Shown here: positions 43,436-52,804 of the stretch, piece by piece
Numbering within the stretch: the first letter of the stretch is position 1
Layout of the letters: the number at the start of each line of letters is the position of its first letter
Assembly (NCBI GenBank): GCA_043497085.1
Contig: JBIEKI010000002.1
Direction: 5' to 3' (one strand)
Length of the DNA stretch: 64,000 nucleotides
Origin: Thalassobacillus sp043497085
GTDB taxonomy: Bacteria > Bacillota > Bacilli > Bacillales > Halobacillaceae
The notes under the pieces: model-generated
What the model was told of the DNA's origin: nothing
The model's input: the letters and a program-made list of their open reading frames with translations, nothing else
Databases searched by the model: none
Made by a program: the position numbers and the translations under genes

Positions 43436-44188
43436 TTGCTTGAAAAAATTGAAGGAATTGTTCTCCGAACAAAAGACTATGGCGAAACGCATAAAATTGT
43501 AACAATTTTTTCGCGGGAAAAAGGAAAATTCGCTGTCATGGCCAAAGGCGCAAAAAAGCCAAAAAGCAGAATGAGTTCAATTACCCAACCGTTTATTCAC
43601 GGCCATTATTTGGTACAAACGGGGCGAAACCTTGGTTCTCTTAGCCAGGGAGAAGTAATTTCCTCGCTAAGAGGAGTTCGTGAAGATATTATCAAAACAG
43701 CTTATGCTGCTTATGTAGCAGAAATGACAGATAAAATGTTGGAAGAAAAACAGCCCGATCCATTTTTATTTCAACAATTCCTTCAAACATTGGTTTGGAT
43801 AACAGAAGACAAAGATCCGGAAATTCTAACATTGATGTATGAACTGAAGTTATATAAGAAAGCAGGTTTTGCTCCACAACTGGATGCTTGTGTGAATTGC
43901 GGCAATGAAAATGGCCCCTTCTCCTTTTCTATAAAAGAAGGGGGCTTTTTATGTTTCCGTTGCAAGCATTTGGATCCAGAAGCCTATGGTTTGACTGAAA
44001 ATATGGCTAAGTTGCTCCGGTTGTTTCTCCATATGGATGCCGCCCGCCTTGGAAATATATCAATAAAAGAAGAAAACAAAAAGAAATTAAGGCAGTTAAT
44101 GGATGCTTACTATGACTATTACGGTGGATATTTCATTAAATCAAAAAAGTTTTTAAATCAGCTGGACCTTTTCAGGCCTGAAGATTGA
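43436..44188 (+). CDS. recO: DNA repair protein RecO
   Basis: RecO helps load RecA in the RecFOR pathway. An N-terminal OB fold (EGIVLRTKDYGETHKIV) is followed by a helical part and a zinc site with CVNCGNENG (about 145-153) and CFRCK. AAAAGGTGA gives a TTG start at 43436 (MLEKIEGIVL, 250 residues); a GTG at 43427 overlaps that site. Its stop codon lies inside the -35 box of the glyQ promoter. Confidence 0.94.
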   Translation: MLEKIEGIVLRTKDYGETHKIVTIFSREKGKFAVMAKGAKKPKSRMSSITQPFIHGHYLVQTGRNLGSLSQGEVISSLRGVREDIIKTAYAAYVAEMTDKMLEEKQPDPFLFQQFLQTLVWITEDKDPEILTLMYELKLYKKAGFAPQLDACVNCGNENGPFSFSIKEGGFLCFRCKHLDPEAYGLTENMAKLLRLFLHMDAARLGNISIKEENKKKLRQLMDAYYDYYGGYFIKSKKFLNQLDLFRPED

Positions 44189-44214
44189 CAAATCATCTAA
44201 CTTTCAAGTATGAT
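44185..44214 (+). promoter_or_regulatory. Sigma-A promoter of the glyQS T-box transcript
   Basis: TTGACA (44185-44190), 18 bases and TATGAT (44209-44214). The TGA of the recO stop is part of the -35 hexamer. Confidence 0.78.
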
Positions 44215-44220
44215 GCTAAT

Positions 44221-44436
44221 ACCAATTAAACTTGTGCGTAGAAGGAAAGTAGTACCTATTCCCCTCGACTGAAGCGAACCTGTGATAGTGGGAGACAGGT
44301 GTTGAAGAAATAGGGAAGGCATTCCGGAGCAGCTTCTTCAAAGCGGCTTTCTTAACAGTAGAAAGCAAATAGGGTGGAACCGCGGGAAAACCTCGTCCCT
44401 ATGTCATGAAAGTGGCATAGCGACGAGGTTTTTTTA
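44221..44436 (+). promoter_or_regulatory. Glycine T-box riboswitch
   Basis: The conserved T-box AGGGTGGAACCGCG is at 44371-44384. The intrinsic terminator (CCTCGTC...GACGAGG then TTTTTTT) is at 44391-44435. A GGC glycine codon in GGGAAGGCATTCC (44318-44320) is the likely specifier. Uncharged tRNA-Gly should pair with both and favour the antiterminator, so glyQS is expressed when charged tRNA-Gly is scarce. Confidence 0.96.
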
Positions 44437-44476
44437 TGGACAAATTAAATACTTTCAATCGTGGAGGGATGATAAC

Positions 44477-45367
44477 ATGGATATTCAAAATATGATACTG
44501 ACATTACAAAAACATTGGTCGGATCAAGGCTGTTTATTAATGCAAGCTTATGATGTAGAGAAGGGTGCCGGAACCATGTCACCAATGACGCTGCTCCGCA
44601 GTCTTGGACCGGAGCCGTGGAATGTTGCTTATGTAGAGCCTTCAAGAAGGCCAGCAGACGGAAGATATGGGGAAAACCCTAATCGTCTCTATCAGCACCA
44701 TCAATTCCAGGTGATTATGAAGCCGTCGCCTGACAATATTCAGGAATTATACTTAGAATCATTGAAAGCACTAGGGATTGATCCATTGAAGCATGACATA
44801 CGGTTTGTGGAAGATAACTGGGAGAACCCTACCCTGGGTGCTGCGGGATTAGGATGGGAAGTATGGCTCGACGGGATGGAGATTACCCAGTTCACCTACT
44901 TCCAGCAGATTGGCGGGCTTGAAGCGAAGCCGGTGGCTGCAGAAATCACTTACGGGCTGGAGCGTTTAGCTTCTTATATCCAGGATAAAGAAAATGTTTT
45001 TGAACTGGAATGGACCGATGGTGTCACAGTAGGAGATATTTTCTCTCAGCCTGAATATGAGCATTCTAAATATACATTTGAATCCTCTGACAGCGATATG
45101 CTGTTTGATTTATTCAGTATTTATGAAAAAGAAGCTGGCCGAGCGATGGAACTTGGCCTTGTATTTCCAGCGTATGATTATGTATTGAAATGTTCTCACA
45201 CCTTCAACTTACTAGATGCAAAGGGTGTGATTTCTGTGACAGAGCGGACTGGTTATATATCGCGAGTCAGAAATTTAGCTCGAAAAATTGCAAAAACCTA
45301 TGTAGATGAACGGGAACGTTTAGGATTCCCAATGCTGAAAGATAGGGAGGAAGCGTCCAATGAGTAA
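44477..45367 (+). CDS. glyQ: Glycyl-tRNA synthetase alpha subunit
   Basis: This is the catalytic subunit of the bacterial-type alpha2beta2 GlyRS. The 296-residue protein starts MDIQNMILTLQKHWSDQGC and contains the class II motif 2 region (ARDGRYGENPNRLYQHHQ-like, about 55-72) and QFTYFQQIGG. GGAGGGA precedes the ATG. Its end overlaps glyS by eight bases. Confidence 0.97.
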   Translation: MDIQNMILTLQKHWSDQGCLLMQAYDVEKGAGTMSPMTLLRSLGPEPWNVAYVEPSRRPADGRYGENPNRLYQHHQFQVIMKPSPDNIQELYLESLKALGIDPLKHDIRFVEDNWENPTLGAAGLGWEVWLDGMEITQFTYFQQIGGLEAKPVAAEITYGLERLASYIQDKENVFELEWTDGVTVGDIFSQPEYEHSKYTFESSDSDMLFDLFSIYEKEAGRAMELGLVFPAYDYVLKCSHTFNLLDAKGVISVTERTGYISRVRNLARKIAKTYVDERERLGFPMLKDREEASNE

Positions 45368-47444
45368 AACAGTTTTATTTGAAATCGGATTAGAAGAACT
45401 TCCAGCTCGGTTTATCGACGATGCTCTTGTACAGTTAGAAGAAAAAGCGAAACAATGGCTGGACGATTTGCGTCTTCCTTACGAAACCATTGCTACCATG
45501 GCTACACCACGCCGCCTGACCGTTAAAATCGAAGGTCTTGACGAAAAACAGCCAGATATCGAAGAAGTAGCAAAAGGTCCAGCAAAAAAAATCGCTCTGG
45601 ACGAAGAGGGGAATTGGACGAAGGCCGCTATCGGGTTTACAAAAGGGCAAGGTAAAAGCGTCGAAGACATTTATTTCAAAGAAATCAAAGGGACTGAATA
45701 TGTGCATATCAACAAGTTCATTGAAGGGGAAGCGACAAAAAATCTGATTGATCAATTCAAAGATGTAATCCTTTCTCTGAATTTTCCTAAAAACATGCGG
45801 TGGGGAGACAAGCAGCTTCGATATGCCCGACCGATTCGTTGGCTCGTTGCTCTTTATGGTAACGAAGTAATACCGTTTTCCATTGAAGGTGTACAAACAG
45901 GCAATACTACGTTCGGACATCGGTTTTTAGGAAAACAGGTTGTCATTGACGATGCAGAGAACTATGAAAATATTATGAAAGATCAGTTTGTCATAGCTGA
46001 CGTCATGCTTCGTAAGGAAATGATTGCGGCACAAATTGAAAAGTTAGCTCAAGATAAAGAATGGAATATCCTAGTGGATGAAGAGTTATTAAACGAGGTT
46101 ACGCACCTTGTGGAATACCCGACCGTTTTTTACGGGGCTTATAGTGAAGACTTTCTTGTGGTTCCAGAAGAAGCATTGATCACCTCTATGAAAGAACACC
46201 AACGTTATTTCCCTGTCCGTTCCCAGGAAGGGGAGCTGCTTCCTTATTTCGTAGCAGTTAGAAACGGGAATGAAAACCATTTGGACAATGTGGCCCGAGG
46301 TAATGAAAAGGTGTTGAAGGCAAGGCTGGCTGATGCCCGCTTCTTTTATGAAGAGGATCAGAAAATCACTATCGAGGAGAGTCTGGAAAAGTTATCACGA
46401 ATGGTCTTTCAGGAAGACTTAGGTACTATTGCAGATAAGGTGAAGCGCACGGTGAAACTGTCCGATGCTGTCAGTGACCATCTACAGCTGGATAAGAATT
46501 CAAAGCAACAGGTAACCCGTACTGCAGAAATATGTAAATTTGATTTGGTCACTCATATGGTGGATGAGTTTCCAGAACTCCAGGGAATCATGGGGGAGAA
46601 GTATGCCAGGATCTTCGGAGAAGATGATGCAGTCGCTCAGGCGATTAATGAACATTATATGCCACGTCAAGCTAACGGAACCCTGCCTGAAACAGTTGCT
46701 GGGACAATTGTAAGTATAGCAGATAAGCTGGATACAATTGTTGGCTGTTTTTCCATCGGTATCATTCCATCTGGCTCTCAAGATCCCTATGGATTAAGAA
46801 GATCAGCAATCGGTATTCTCCAAATGCTTGACAAGCAAGCCTGGAATATTCGCCTGGAAACTTTAGTAGATACAGCGCTCAGCATGTATGTCGAACTTGG
46901 TTTGACAAACCGGTCAGAAGAAGAAGTAGCTGAGGCTCTAACGGAATTCTTCCATATTAGAGCAAGTTACCTGTTGCGGGAAGAAGGTGTAGCACCTGAT
47001 ATAGTCGAAGCTGTGTTGGCGAACGGAATTCAGCATGTACCATTTACAAAGGAAAAAGCAAAGCTGTTGGCATCAAAACGTAATGACGAAAGCTTCAAAT
47101 CAACACACGAAGCCTTAGGCCGTGTCTTGAATTTGGCAAAAAAGACAAATGCAGAAGAAGTAGACAAAAATCTCTTTGAAAATGACACGGAACATGATTT
47201 ATATAATACGTACCAAAAAATAAGCAGAGTGTATAAGGATGCGTTGAGTAAACACGATGCTGTCAAGGCTTTGGAAGCATTAGGTGACCTTGCAGAGCCA
47301 ATCCATGCTTTCTTTGACAATACCATGGTTATGGCAGAAGATGAACGGCTGAAAGAAAACCGCTTAGGTTTATTAAACCTGATAGCGAGAGAAGTATATG
47401 CCTTTGCAGACTTGAATGCAGTGCAATGGAAACAGCAGTATTAA
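45360..47444 (+). CDS. glyS: Glycyl-tRNA synthetase beta subunit
   Basis: The 694-residue tRNA-binding subunit has the N-terminal LFEIGLEELPARFID signature, the HD-like domain segment near DLVTHMVDEFPELQG (about 397-411) and a C-terminal anticodon-binding region. It overlaps glyQ, so the two subunits are coupled, and is under the same T-box. Confidence 0.97.
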   Translation: MSKTVLFEIGLEELPARFIDDALVQLEEKAKQWLDDLRLPYETIATMATPRRLTVKIEGLDEKQPDIEEVAKGPAKKIALDEEGNWTKAAIGFTKGQGKSVEDIYFKEIKGTEYVHINKFIEGEATKNLIDQFKDVILSLNFPKNMRWGDKQLRYARPIRWLVALYGNEVIPFSIEGVQTGNTTFGHRFLGKQVVIDDAENYENIMKDQFVIADVMLRKEMIAAQIEKLAQDKEWNILVDEELLNEVTHLVEYPTVFYGAYSEDFLVVPEEALITSMKEHQRYFPVRSQEGELLPYFVAVRNGNENHLDNVARGNEKVLKARLADARFFYEEDQKITIEESLEKLSRMVFQEDLGTIADKVKRTVKLSDAVSDHLQLDKNSKQQVTRTAEICKFDLVTHMVDEFPELQGIMGEKYARIFGEDDAVAQAINEHYMPRQANGTLPETVAGTIVSIADKLDTIVGCFSIGIIPSGSQDPYGLRRSAIGILQMLDKQAWNIRLETLVDTALSMYVELGLTNRSEEEVAEALTEFFHIRASYLLREEGVAPDIVEAVLANGIQHVPFTKEKAKLLASKRNDESFKSTHEALGRVLNLAKKTNAEEVDKNLFENDTEHDLYNTYQKISRVYKDALSKHDAVKALEALGDLAEPIHAFFDNTMVMAEDERLKENRLGLLNLIAREVYAFADLNAVQWKQQY

Positions 47445-47454
47445 GCCTCCTTCT

Positions 47455-47483
47455 TTTACCCGCTTATAAAAATGAGCTATAAT
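47455..47483 (+). promoter_or_regulatory. Sigma-A promoter of ccpN-ppsR
   Basis: TTTACC (47455-47460), 17 bases and TATAAT (47478-47483) lie about 45 bases before ccpN. Confidence 0.7.
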
Positions 47484-47526
47484 AGTTAAATAGTATGTCA
47501 CAGTCAGTGATCAGGGTGGTGAAAGT

Positions 47527-48156
47527 ATGGAACTTTCCAGCAGACAAGAACAGATTATCGAAATCGTGAAAGAGAACGGACCGATAACAGGTGAAAATAT
47601 AGCAGACCAATTGCAATTGACGAGAGCAACACTAAGACCGGATCTCGCTATTCTGACAATGGCCGGATTTTTGGATGCACGTCCAAGAGTGGGTTATTTC
47701 TTCACAGGAAAAACCGGTTCAGAGTTATTGACGGAGAAGCTGAAAAAATTCAAGGTGCAGGAATATCAGTCAATACCGATTGTTGTAGAGGAAGATGTAT
47801 CTGTTTATGATGCTATCTGTACAATGTTTCTTGAGGATGTCGGCACGTTGTTTGTCGTCGATAATAAATCCTTGCTATTAGGAGTTTTGTCTCGTAAAGA
47901 CTTATTGCGAGCAAGTATAGGGAACCAGGATTTGAACTCTATTCCTGTCCATATCATTATGACACGGATGCCGAACATAACGGTGTGCAGGAAAGATGAC
48001 TTATTACTCGACGCTGCACAAAAGCTTATTGATAAGCAGATTGATGGATTGCCAATCGTTAAAGATGTTGATGAAGGGCTTGAAGTGACAGGACGAATTA
48101 CAAAAACAAATATGACGAAAGCATTAGTTGAACTAGGGCGCGACGAACATTTATAA
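47527..48156 (+). CDS. ccpN: Transcriptional repressor CcpN (HTH plus two CBS domains)
   Basis: CcpN represses gluconeogenic genes (gapB, pckA) and the sRNA gene sr1 in glycolytic conditions in B. subtilis. The 209-residue protein has an N-terminal helix-turn-helix (ITGENIADQLQLTRATLRPD, about 20-39) and two CBS domains (about 80-135 and 145-205). It forms a pair with ppsR, as in relatives. Confidence 0.95.
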   Translation: MELSSRQEQIIEIVKENGPITGENIADQLQLTRATLRPDLAILTMAGFLDARPRVGYFFTGKTGSELLTEKLKKFKVQEYQSIPIVVEEDVSVYDAICTMFLEDVGTLFVVDNKSLLLGVLSRKDLLRASIGNQDLNSIPVHIIMTRMPNITVCRKDDLLLDAAQKLIDKQIDGLPIVKDVDEGLEVTGRITKTNMTKALVELGRDEHL

Positions 48157-48188
48157 GCATTCCGCTCTGACTAATAGGAGGGATTGGG

Positions 48189-49001
48189 ATGGAGAAGCCA
48201 TTGATATTTGTAATATCTGATTCTGTAGGTGAAACAGCAGAATTGGTTGTAAAGGCAGCACTAAGTCAGTTTGATGACGGCCCTTATGAAATTCAGCGTA
48301 TTCCTTATGTTGAGGATGAGGGCACTATAAATGAAGCGGTATTGCAGGCAAAAGGAAAAAATGCAATGATCGGTTTTACGCTGGTAATCCCTGAACTAAG
48401 AGAGCACCTTTTGAAAAAGGCTAAAGAATACGAATTAGAATGTATCGATATCATGGGACCGATGATGGACAGTATGCAACGTTTCTTCAAAACAAAACCA
48501 CGAATGGAGCCTGGACTTGTTCATAAGCTTGACGAGGATTATTTCAAAAGGGTGGAAGCAATCGAATTTGCCGTTAGGTATGATGATGGCAGAGATCCAA
48601 GAGGCATTTCCCGTGCAGACATCGTTCTCATCGGAGTATCACGCACGTCGAAAACTCCATTGTCCCAGTACCTGGCTCATAAAAGGCTGAAGGTGGCGAA
48701 TGTGCCGATTGTTCCGGAAGTTGAGCCTCCTGAAGAGTTGTTTCATGTAGACAAGAAGAAGTGCATCGGGTTGAAGATAAGTCCTGAAAAACTGAACGAT
48801 ATCCGTAAGGAACGTTTGAAAGCTTTAGGATTAGGAGACCAGGCGAGTTATGCCAATATGGAGAGAATCAAACAAGAGCTTAATCATTTTAATGAAGTTG
48901 TAGATCGTATCGGCTGTGATGTGATTGATGTTTCCCATAAAGCCGTAGAAGAAACTGCAAATGTCATTATGAACAAATTAAGGAATGAACGTCAATCTTA
49001 G
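48189..49001 (+). CDS. ppsR: PEP synthetase/PPDK-type regulatory kinase-pyrophosphorylase (DUF299, YqfL)
   Basis: The 270-residue protein has the family N-terminus ISDSVGETAELVVKAA and the P-loop GVSRTSKTPLSQYLA (about 153-167). DUF299 proteins reversibly phosphorylate PEP synthase or pyruvate phosphate dikinase. In B. subtilis YqfL has been proposed to modulate CcpN. GGAGGG precedes the ATG; ccpN is 32 bases upstream. Confidence 0.93.
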   Translation: MEKPLIFVISDSVGETAELVVKAALSQFDDGPYEIQRIPYVEDEGTINEAVLQAKGKNAMIGFTLVIPELREHLLKKAKEYELECIDIMGPMMDSMQRFFKTKPRMEPGLVHKLDEDYFKRVEAIEFAVRYDDGRDPRGISRADIVLIGVSRTSKTPLSQYLAHKRLKVANVPIVPEVEPPEELFHVDKKKCIGLKISPEKLNDIRKERLKALGLGDQASYANMERIKQELNHFNEVVDRIGCDVIDVSHKAVEETANVIMNKLRNERQS

Positions 49002-49024
49002 TAATAACTTAGTAATGAACAAAG

Positions 49025-49060
49025 AAAAATCGCGCCAAATTGGTAGAGGGCGCGATTTTT
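49025..49060 (+). terminator. Terminator after ppsR
   Basis: AAAAATCGCGCC and its perfect inverted copy with a twelve-base loop and terminal T run. The gap 49061-49221 is very A-rich, with a TATAAT at 49127-49132 but no acceptable -35. Confidence 0.92.
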
Positions 49061-49221
49061 CCGTGAAAAAATAAAAAAAAGATAAAAAAATAAAAAAAAA
49101 CTATAGCAATTACCAAATGTATGTATTATAATGTGTTTTTGTGTAAAAATGTATGGTAGCTAAACTATCGTTGTTATAGAAACAATTCTGAAAAATAAAA
49201 CATTGAAGAAATAGGAGGATT

Positions 49222-49713
49222 TTGCGAGCCACTGTAGAATCTATGATAATGTTGCAAAATAGACCTGCTTTATATGTTGATGCCGATAGCTGTCCTGTCA
49301 AAGAGGAGATAGATCGAGTTTGCATAAAACATTCTATTGTACCTCGATATGTTGCCACTATAAACCATTATAGCCCTAACTCGGAATACGGTGACTGGAA
49401 AATCATCGATGACGCGGATCAGGCTGTAGATCTTTTTATTCTTAACAGGGTGAAAAAAGGAGATATAGTGATAACTCAAGATTTGTCATTTGCAGTGTTG
49501 TTGACCTCAAGAGGTGTTTACACAATAACCCCACGAGGTAAACTGATTGAAGAGGCGGATGCAGATGAAATCATGTTACGGAAACATTTAAGACAGAAGA
49601 CTCAAAAGAGGGGCAATCGCATTAAAGGCCCACCGCCTCTACTTGAGCAGGACCGCCTAAACTTCCAGGATAAACTGGATGATTTTTTGTCGAAACATGA
49701 AGGTATTCTTTAA
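49222..49713 (+). CDS. yaiI: UPF0178/DUF188 protein YaiI (YqxD)
   Basis: This is a PIN-like fold protein of unknown activity, with YVDADSCPVKEEI near the start, DLFILNRVKKGDIVITQDLS (split) in the middle and a Lys/Arg-rich end. It sits before dnaG as yqxD does. The start is uncertain: a TTG at 49222 lies only three bases after AGGAGG, while in-frame ATGs at 49243 and 49249 are nearer the conserved domain but lack a close Shine-Dalgarno. Confidence 0.9.
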   Translation: MRATVESMIMLQNRPALYVDADSCPVKEEIDRVCIKHSIVPRYVATINHYSPNSEYGDWKIIDDADQAVDLFILNRVKKGDIVITQDLSFAVLLTSRGVYTITPRGKLIEEADADEIMLRKHLRQKTQKRGNRIKGPPPLLEQDRLNFQDKLDDFLSKHEGIL

Positions 49714-49749
49714 TGAATATCGAATAAATCATAAAATACGGTGATAGTG

Positions 49750-51573
49750 ATGGCTGGACATCTTCCAGAAGAAACCATAGATGAAATACGAAAATCCAAT
49801 GATATCGTTGATGTCGTTGGTGAATATGTACAACTGAAGAAGCAGGGAAGGAATTATTTTGGGCTTTGTCCTTTCCATGGGGAAAACACCCCATCTTTTT
49901 CTGTTTCTCCAGATAAACAGATTTTCCACTGTTTCGGATGTGGTAAAGGCGGCAATGCTATCACATTCTTGATGGAGCTTGAAGGGTATGAATTTCTACA
50001 AGCTGTCAAACACCTCGCTGATAAAGGTGGTTATCAACTTCCTGACGAGGTAACTCTTAATCAGGAAGTGAGCTCACCCAGAAACGAGGAAGCTCAAAAA
50101 ATCCTCGAAGCGCATCAATGGTTGAGTAAACTTTATCATCACCTGTTGAAACATACCAAAGAAGGTAAAGAAGGACTTGAGTATCTGCTGAGCAGGGGAT
50201 TTACAGAGGAGATGATTGATCATTTCCATTTGGGTTATGCCCCGAATTCAAAAGACTTTGTCGTTCGTTTTCTTGAAAAGAAAGGGTATCATCCTCAATT
50301 AATGGTGAAAGCTGGGTTATTAAGTTCGAATGAATCAGGTGACTACAGCGATCGTTTCAGAGGCAGGGTTATTTTTCCAATACGCAACCATCTGGGAAAG
50401 ACGGTGGCTTTTGGCGGTCGAGCTATACACGACCAGGAACCTAAGTATCTTAACAGCCCTGAAACAGAGCTTTTTCATAAAGGAAGACTGCTATACAACT
50501 TTGACTTGGCAAGAAGCGCTATCCGCAAACAAGGTTCCATCATACTGTTTGAAGGATACGTAGACGTTATCTCTGCTTATCAGGCAGGTGTTCATAATGG
50601 AGTGGGCACATTAGGAACTTCCATTACGGAACATCAGGCAAACCTGATTCGAAGATATGTAGAAGAAGCTATCATTTGTTACGATGGCGATCGGCCGGGT
50701 ATAGAGGCATCTCTGAAAGCTGCCCGCCTACTAAGAAAAGCCGGCTGTACTGTTAAACTTGCCCGTCTTCCGGATGGAATGGATCCGGATGATTATATAA
50801 AAGTTAACGGGGCTGAAAAGTTCCAAAGAGAAGTTCTAGGAGCAAGCGATACCTATTTGGCCTTTATTATGAGACATCTCAGGAAAGAATATAATCTCAA
50901 TTTAGAAGGGGATCGCATTGCTTATGTAGAAAGAGTAGTTAAGGAAGTTGCCACACTCGATCATGCAATTGAGAGAGAACACTATCTGAAGGAACTTGCC
51001 AATGAATTTGAATTGTCCTTAGAGACGCTTAAGCAGGAAGTATCAGAGTACCGGAGAAGAAGCGGATCCCCTGCAAAAGAGACAAAAAGAAAAAGACAAT
51101 CCAATGTCAGTTCTGAACGCATTATGGAAAACAGACTGTTGCCTGCTTTCCATAATGCAGAAAGGGCACTGATTGCATATATGTTAAAAAACCCCCAGGT
51201 CGCTGATAAAGTACAGGCCGAATTAGGGGGAGGGTTCAATATCAGTGAACATCAGGTTATTGTTACTTATCTTTATGCATATTTTGAAGAAGGCAATGAA
51301 CCGGATGTTAGTCATTTTGTTGAAAGATTACCAGAACCCGACCTGAAAAATTTAGTGGTTAAGCTTGCGATGATGCCTGTTCATAGTGAAATTTCCGAAC
51401 GGGAAATCAATGATTATATTCGTTTGATACGCGCGGAACAAAGTGACAAAATGGATATCAAATCATTGGAAGAACAACAAAAACAGGCAGAGCAGCAAAA
51501 TGATCCGATCAAGGCAGCTGAAATTGCCATGAAAATAATACAGATGAGAAGACAACTGAGAAGTTCGCAGTAA
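49750..51573 (+). CDS. dnaG: DNA primase
   Basis: DnaG makes RNA primers for replication. The CHC2 zinc finger is CPFHGENTPSF and HCFGCGKGG (about 40-68). The TOPRIM catalytic core has ILFEGYVDVI (about 263-272) and ICYDGDRPG (about 309-317). A DnaB-binding C-terminal domain ends the roughly 607 residues. Of three in-frame start candidates within ten bases (GTG 49741, GTG 49747, ATG 49750), the ATG is preferred. The macromolecular synthesis pair dnaG-sigA follows. Confidence 0.96.
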   Translation: MAGHLPEETIDEIRKSNDIVDVVGEYVQLKKQGRNYFGLCPFHGENTPSFSVSPDKQIFHCFGCGKGGNAITFLMELEGYEFLQAVKHLADKGGYQLPDEVTLNQEVSSPRNEEAQKILEAHQWLSKLYHHLLKHTKEGKEGLEYLLSRGFTEEMIDHFHLGYAPNSKDFVVRFLEKKGYHPQLMVKAGLLSSNESGDYSDRFRGRVIFPIRNHLGKTVAFGGRAIHDQEPKYLNSPETELFHKGRLLYNFDLARSAIRKQGSIILFEGYVDVISAYQAGVHNGVGTLGTSITEHQANLIRRYVEEAIICYDGDRPGIEASLKAARLLRKAGCTVKLARLPDGMDPDDYIKVNGAEKFQREVLGASDTYLAFIMRHLRKEYNLNLEGDRIAYVERVVKEVATLDHAIEREHYLKELANEFELSLETLKQEVSEYRRRSGSPAKETKRKRQSNVSSERIMENRLLPAFHNAERALIAYMLKNPQVADKVQAELGGGFNISEHQVIVTYLYAYFEEGNEPDVSHFVERLPEPDLKNLVVKLAMMPVHSEISEREINDYIRLIRAEQSDKMDIKSLEEQQKQAEQQNDPIKAAEIAMKIIQMRRQLRSSQ

Positions 51574-51606
51574 AAGATTTGTGATTTGTTGGAAGGAGGG
51601 GGACTT

Positions 51607-52725
51607 ATGGCAGATAAGCCATTACGTTCTAAAGAAGCTGAAAATGAACTTACGCTGGACCAGGCAAAAGAACAATTGCTCGAAATAGGGAAAAAGCGTG
51701 GAGTTTTAGCATACGAAGAAGTTGCAGAACGTCTATCCAGTTTTGAACTGGAGTCTGAACAAATGGACGAATTTTATGAGTACCTGAATGAACAGGGTGT
51801 TGAGGTGATCGGTAACTCGGAAGAGGATCCGAACATGCAGCAGTTAAACAAGGAAGAAGAATTCGACCTGAACGATTTAAGCGTACCTCCTGGTGTCAAA
51901 ATTAATGATCCAGTTCGTATGTACTTGAAAGAAATTGGGCGAGTAAATCTTTTGGCAGCAAAAGATGAAATTGATCTTGCTCAACGGATTGAAGAAGGCG
52001 ATGAAGAAGCTAAGCGTGAACTGGCAGAGGCCAACTTACGTCTGGTGGTAAGTATCGCTAAACGTTATGTCGGCAGAGGCATGTTATTCCTCGACTTGAT
52101 TCAGGAAGGTAATATGGGTCTAATCAAAGCCGTTGAAAAGTTTGATTACCGTAAAGGATACAAATTCAGCACCTATGCGACATGGTGGATCAGACAGGCG
52201 ATCACACGAGCGATTGCTGACCAGGCACGTACGATTCGTATACCTGTCCACATGGTCGAAACGATCAATAAATTAATCCGCGTACAGCGACAGTTGCTGC
52301 AAGACTTTGGACGTGAACCTACTCCAGAAGAAATCGGCGAGGAAATGGAGCTTTCCCCTGACAAAGTAAGAGAGATATTGAAAATAGCGCAGGAGCCAGT
52401 CTCTTTAGAAACACCAATCGGGGAAGAGGATGATTCCCATCTTGGCGATTTCATTGAAGATCAGGAAGCAACCTCTCCTTCTGATCATGCAGCTTATGAG
52501 CTATTGAAAGAACAATTAGAAGATGTACTCGATACGTTAACAGATCGGGAAGAAAACGTTCTTCGCTTACGGTTCGGTTTAGATGACGGACGTACACGTA
52601 CCCTCGAAGAGGTAGGTAAAGTGTTTGGCGTCACCCGCGAACGGATTCGTCAGATTGAAGCGAAAGCTTTAAGAAAACTGCGTCACCCTAGTAGAAGTAA
52701 ACGATTAAAAGATTTCTTAGAATAG
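51607..52725 (+). CDS. sigA: Primary sigma factor SigA (RpoD)
   Basis: The vegetative sigma factor is 372 residues from the ATG at 51607, which follows GGAAGGAGG; a frame seven codons longer is not supported. Region 1.2 (DPVRMYLKEIGRV, about 102), region 2 (KFSTYATWWIRQAITRAI, about 186) and the region 4 helix-turn-helix (LEEVGKVFGVTRERIRQIEA, about 333-352) are all intact. Confidence 0.98.
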   Translation: MADKPLRSKEAENELTLDQAKEQLLEIGKKRGVLAYEEVAERLSSFELESEQMDEFYEYLNEQGVEVIGNSEEDPNMQQLNKEEEFDLNDLSVPPGVKINDPVRMYLKEIGRVNLLAAKDEIDLAQRIEEGDEEAKRELAEANLRLVVSIAKRYVGRGMLFLDLIQEGNMGLIKAVEKFDYRKGYKFSTYATWWIRQAITRAIADQARTIRIPVHMVETINKLIRVQRQLLQDFGREPTPEEIGEEMELSPDKVREILKIAQEPVSLETPIGEEDDSHLGDFIEDQEATSPSDHAAYELLKEQLEDVLDTLTDREENVLRLRFGLDDGRTRTLEEVGKVFGVTRERIRQIEAKALRKLRHPSRSKRLKDFLE

Positions 52726-52739
52726 AATGTGACTCTTAT

Positions 52740-52773
52740 GACCAGGAGCTAACCATTTTGTTCCTGGTCTATT
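52740..52773 (+). terminator. Terminator after sigA
   Basis: GACCAGGA and TCCTGGTC form a perfect stem with a 14-base loop and a TATTTT tail. Confidence 0.82.
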
Positions 52774-52804
52774 TTACTGTTAATGGTGCTCCGGGGTGGT
52801 TATG

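Noticed and set aside
49102..49132. Promoter for yaiI-dnaG-sigA
   Set aside because: TATAAT at 49127-49132 is perfect, but no acceptable -35 or extended -10 accompanies it, in a very A/T-rich stretch where such matches arise by chance.
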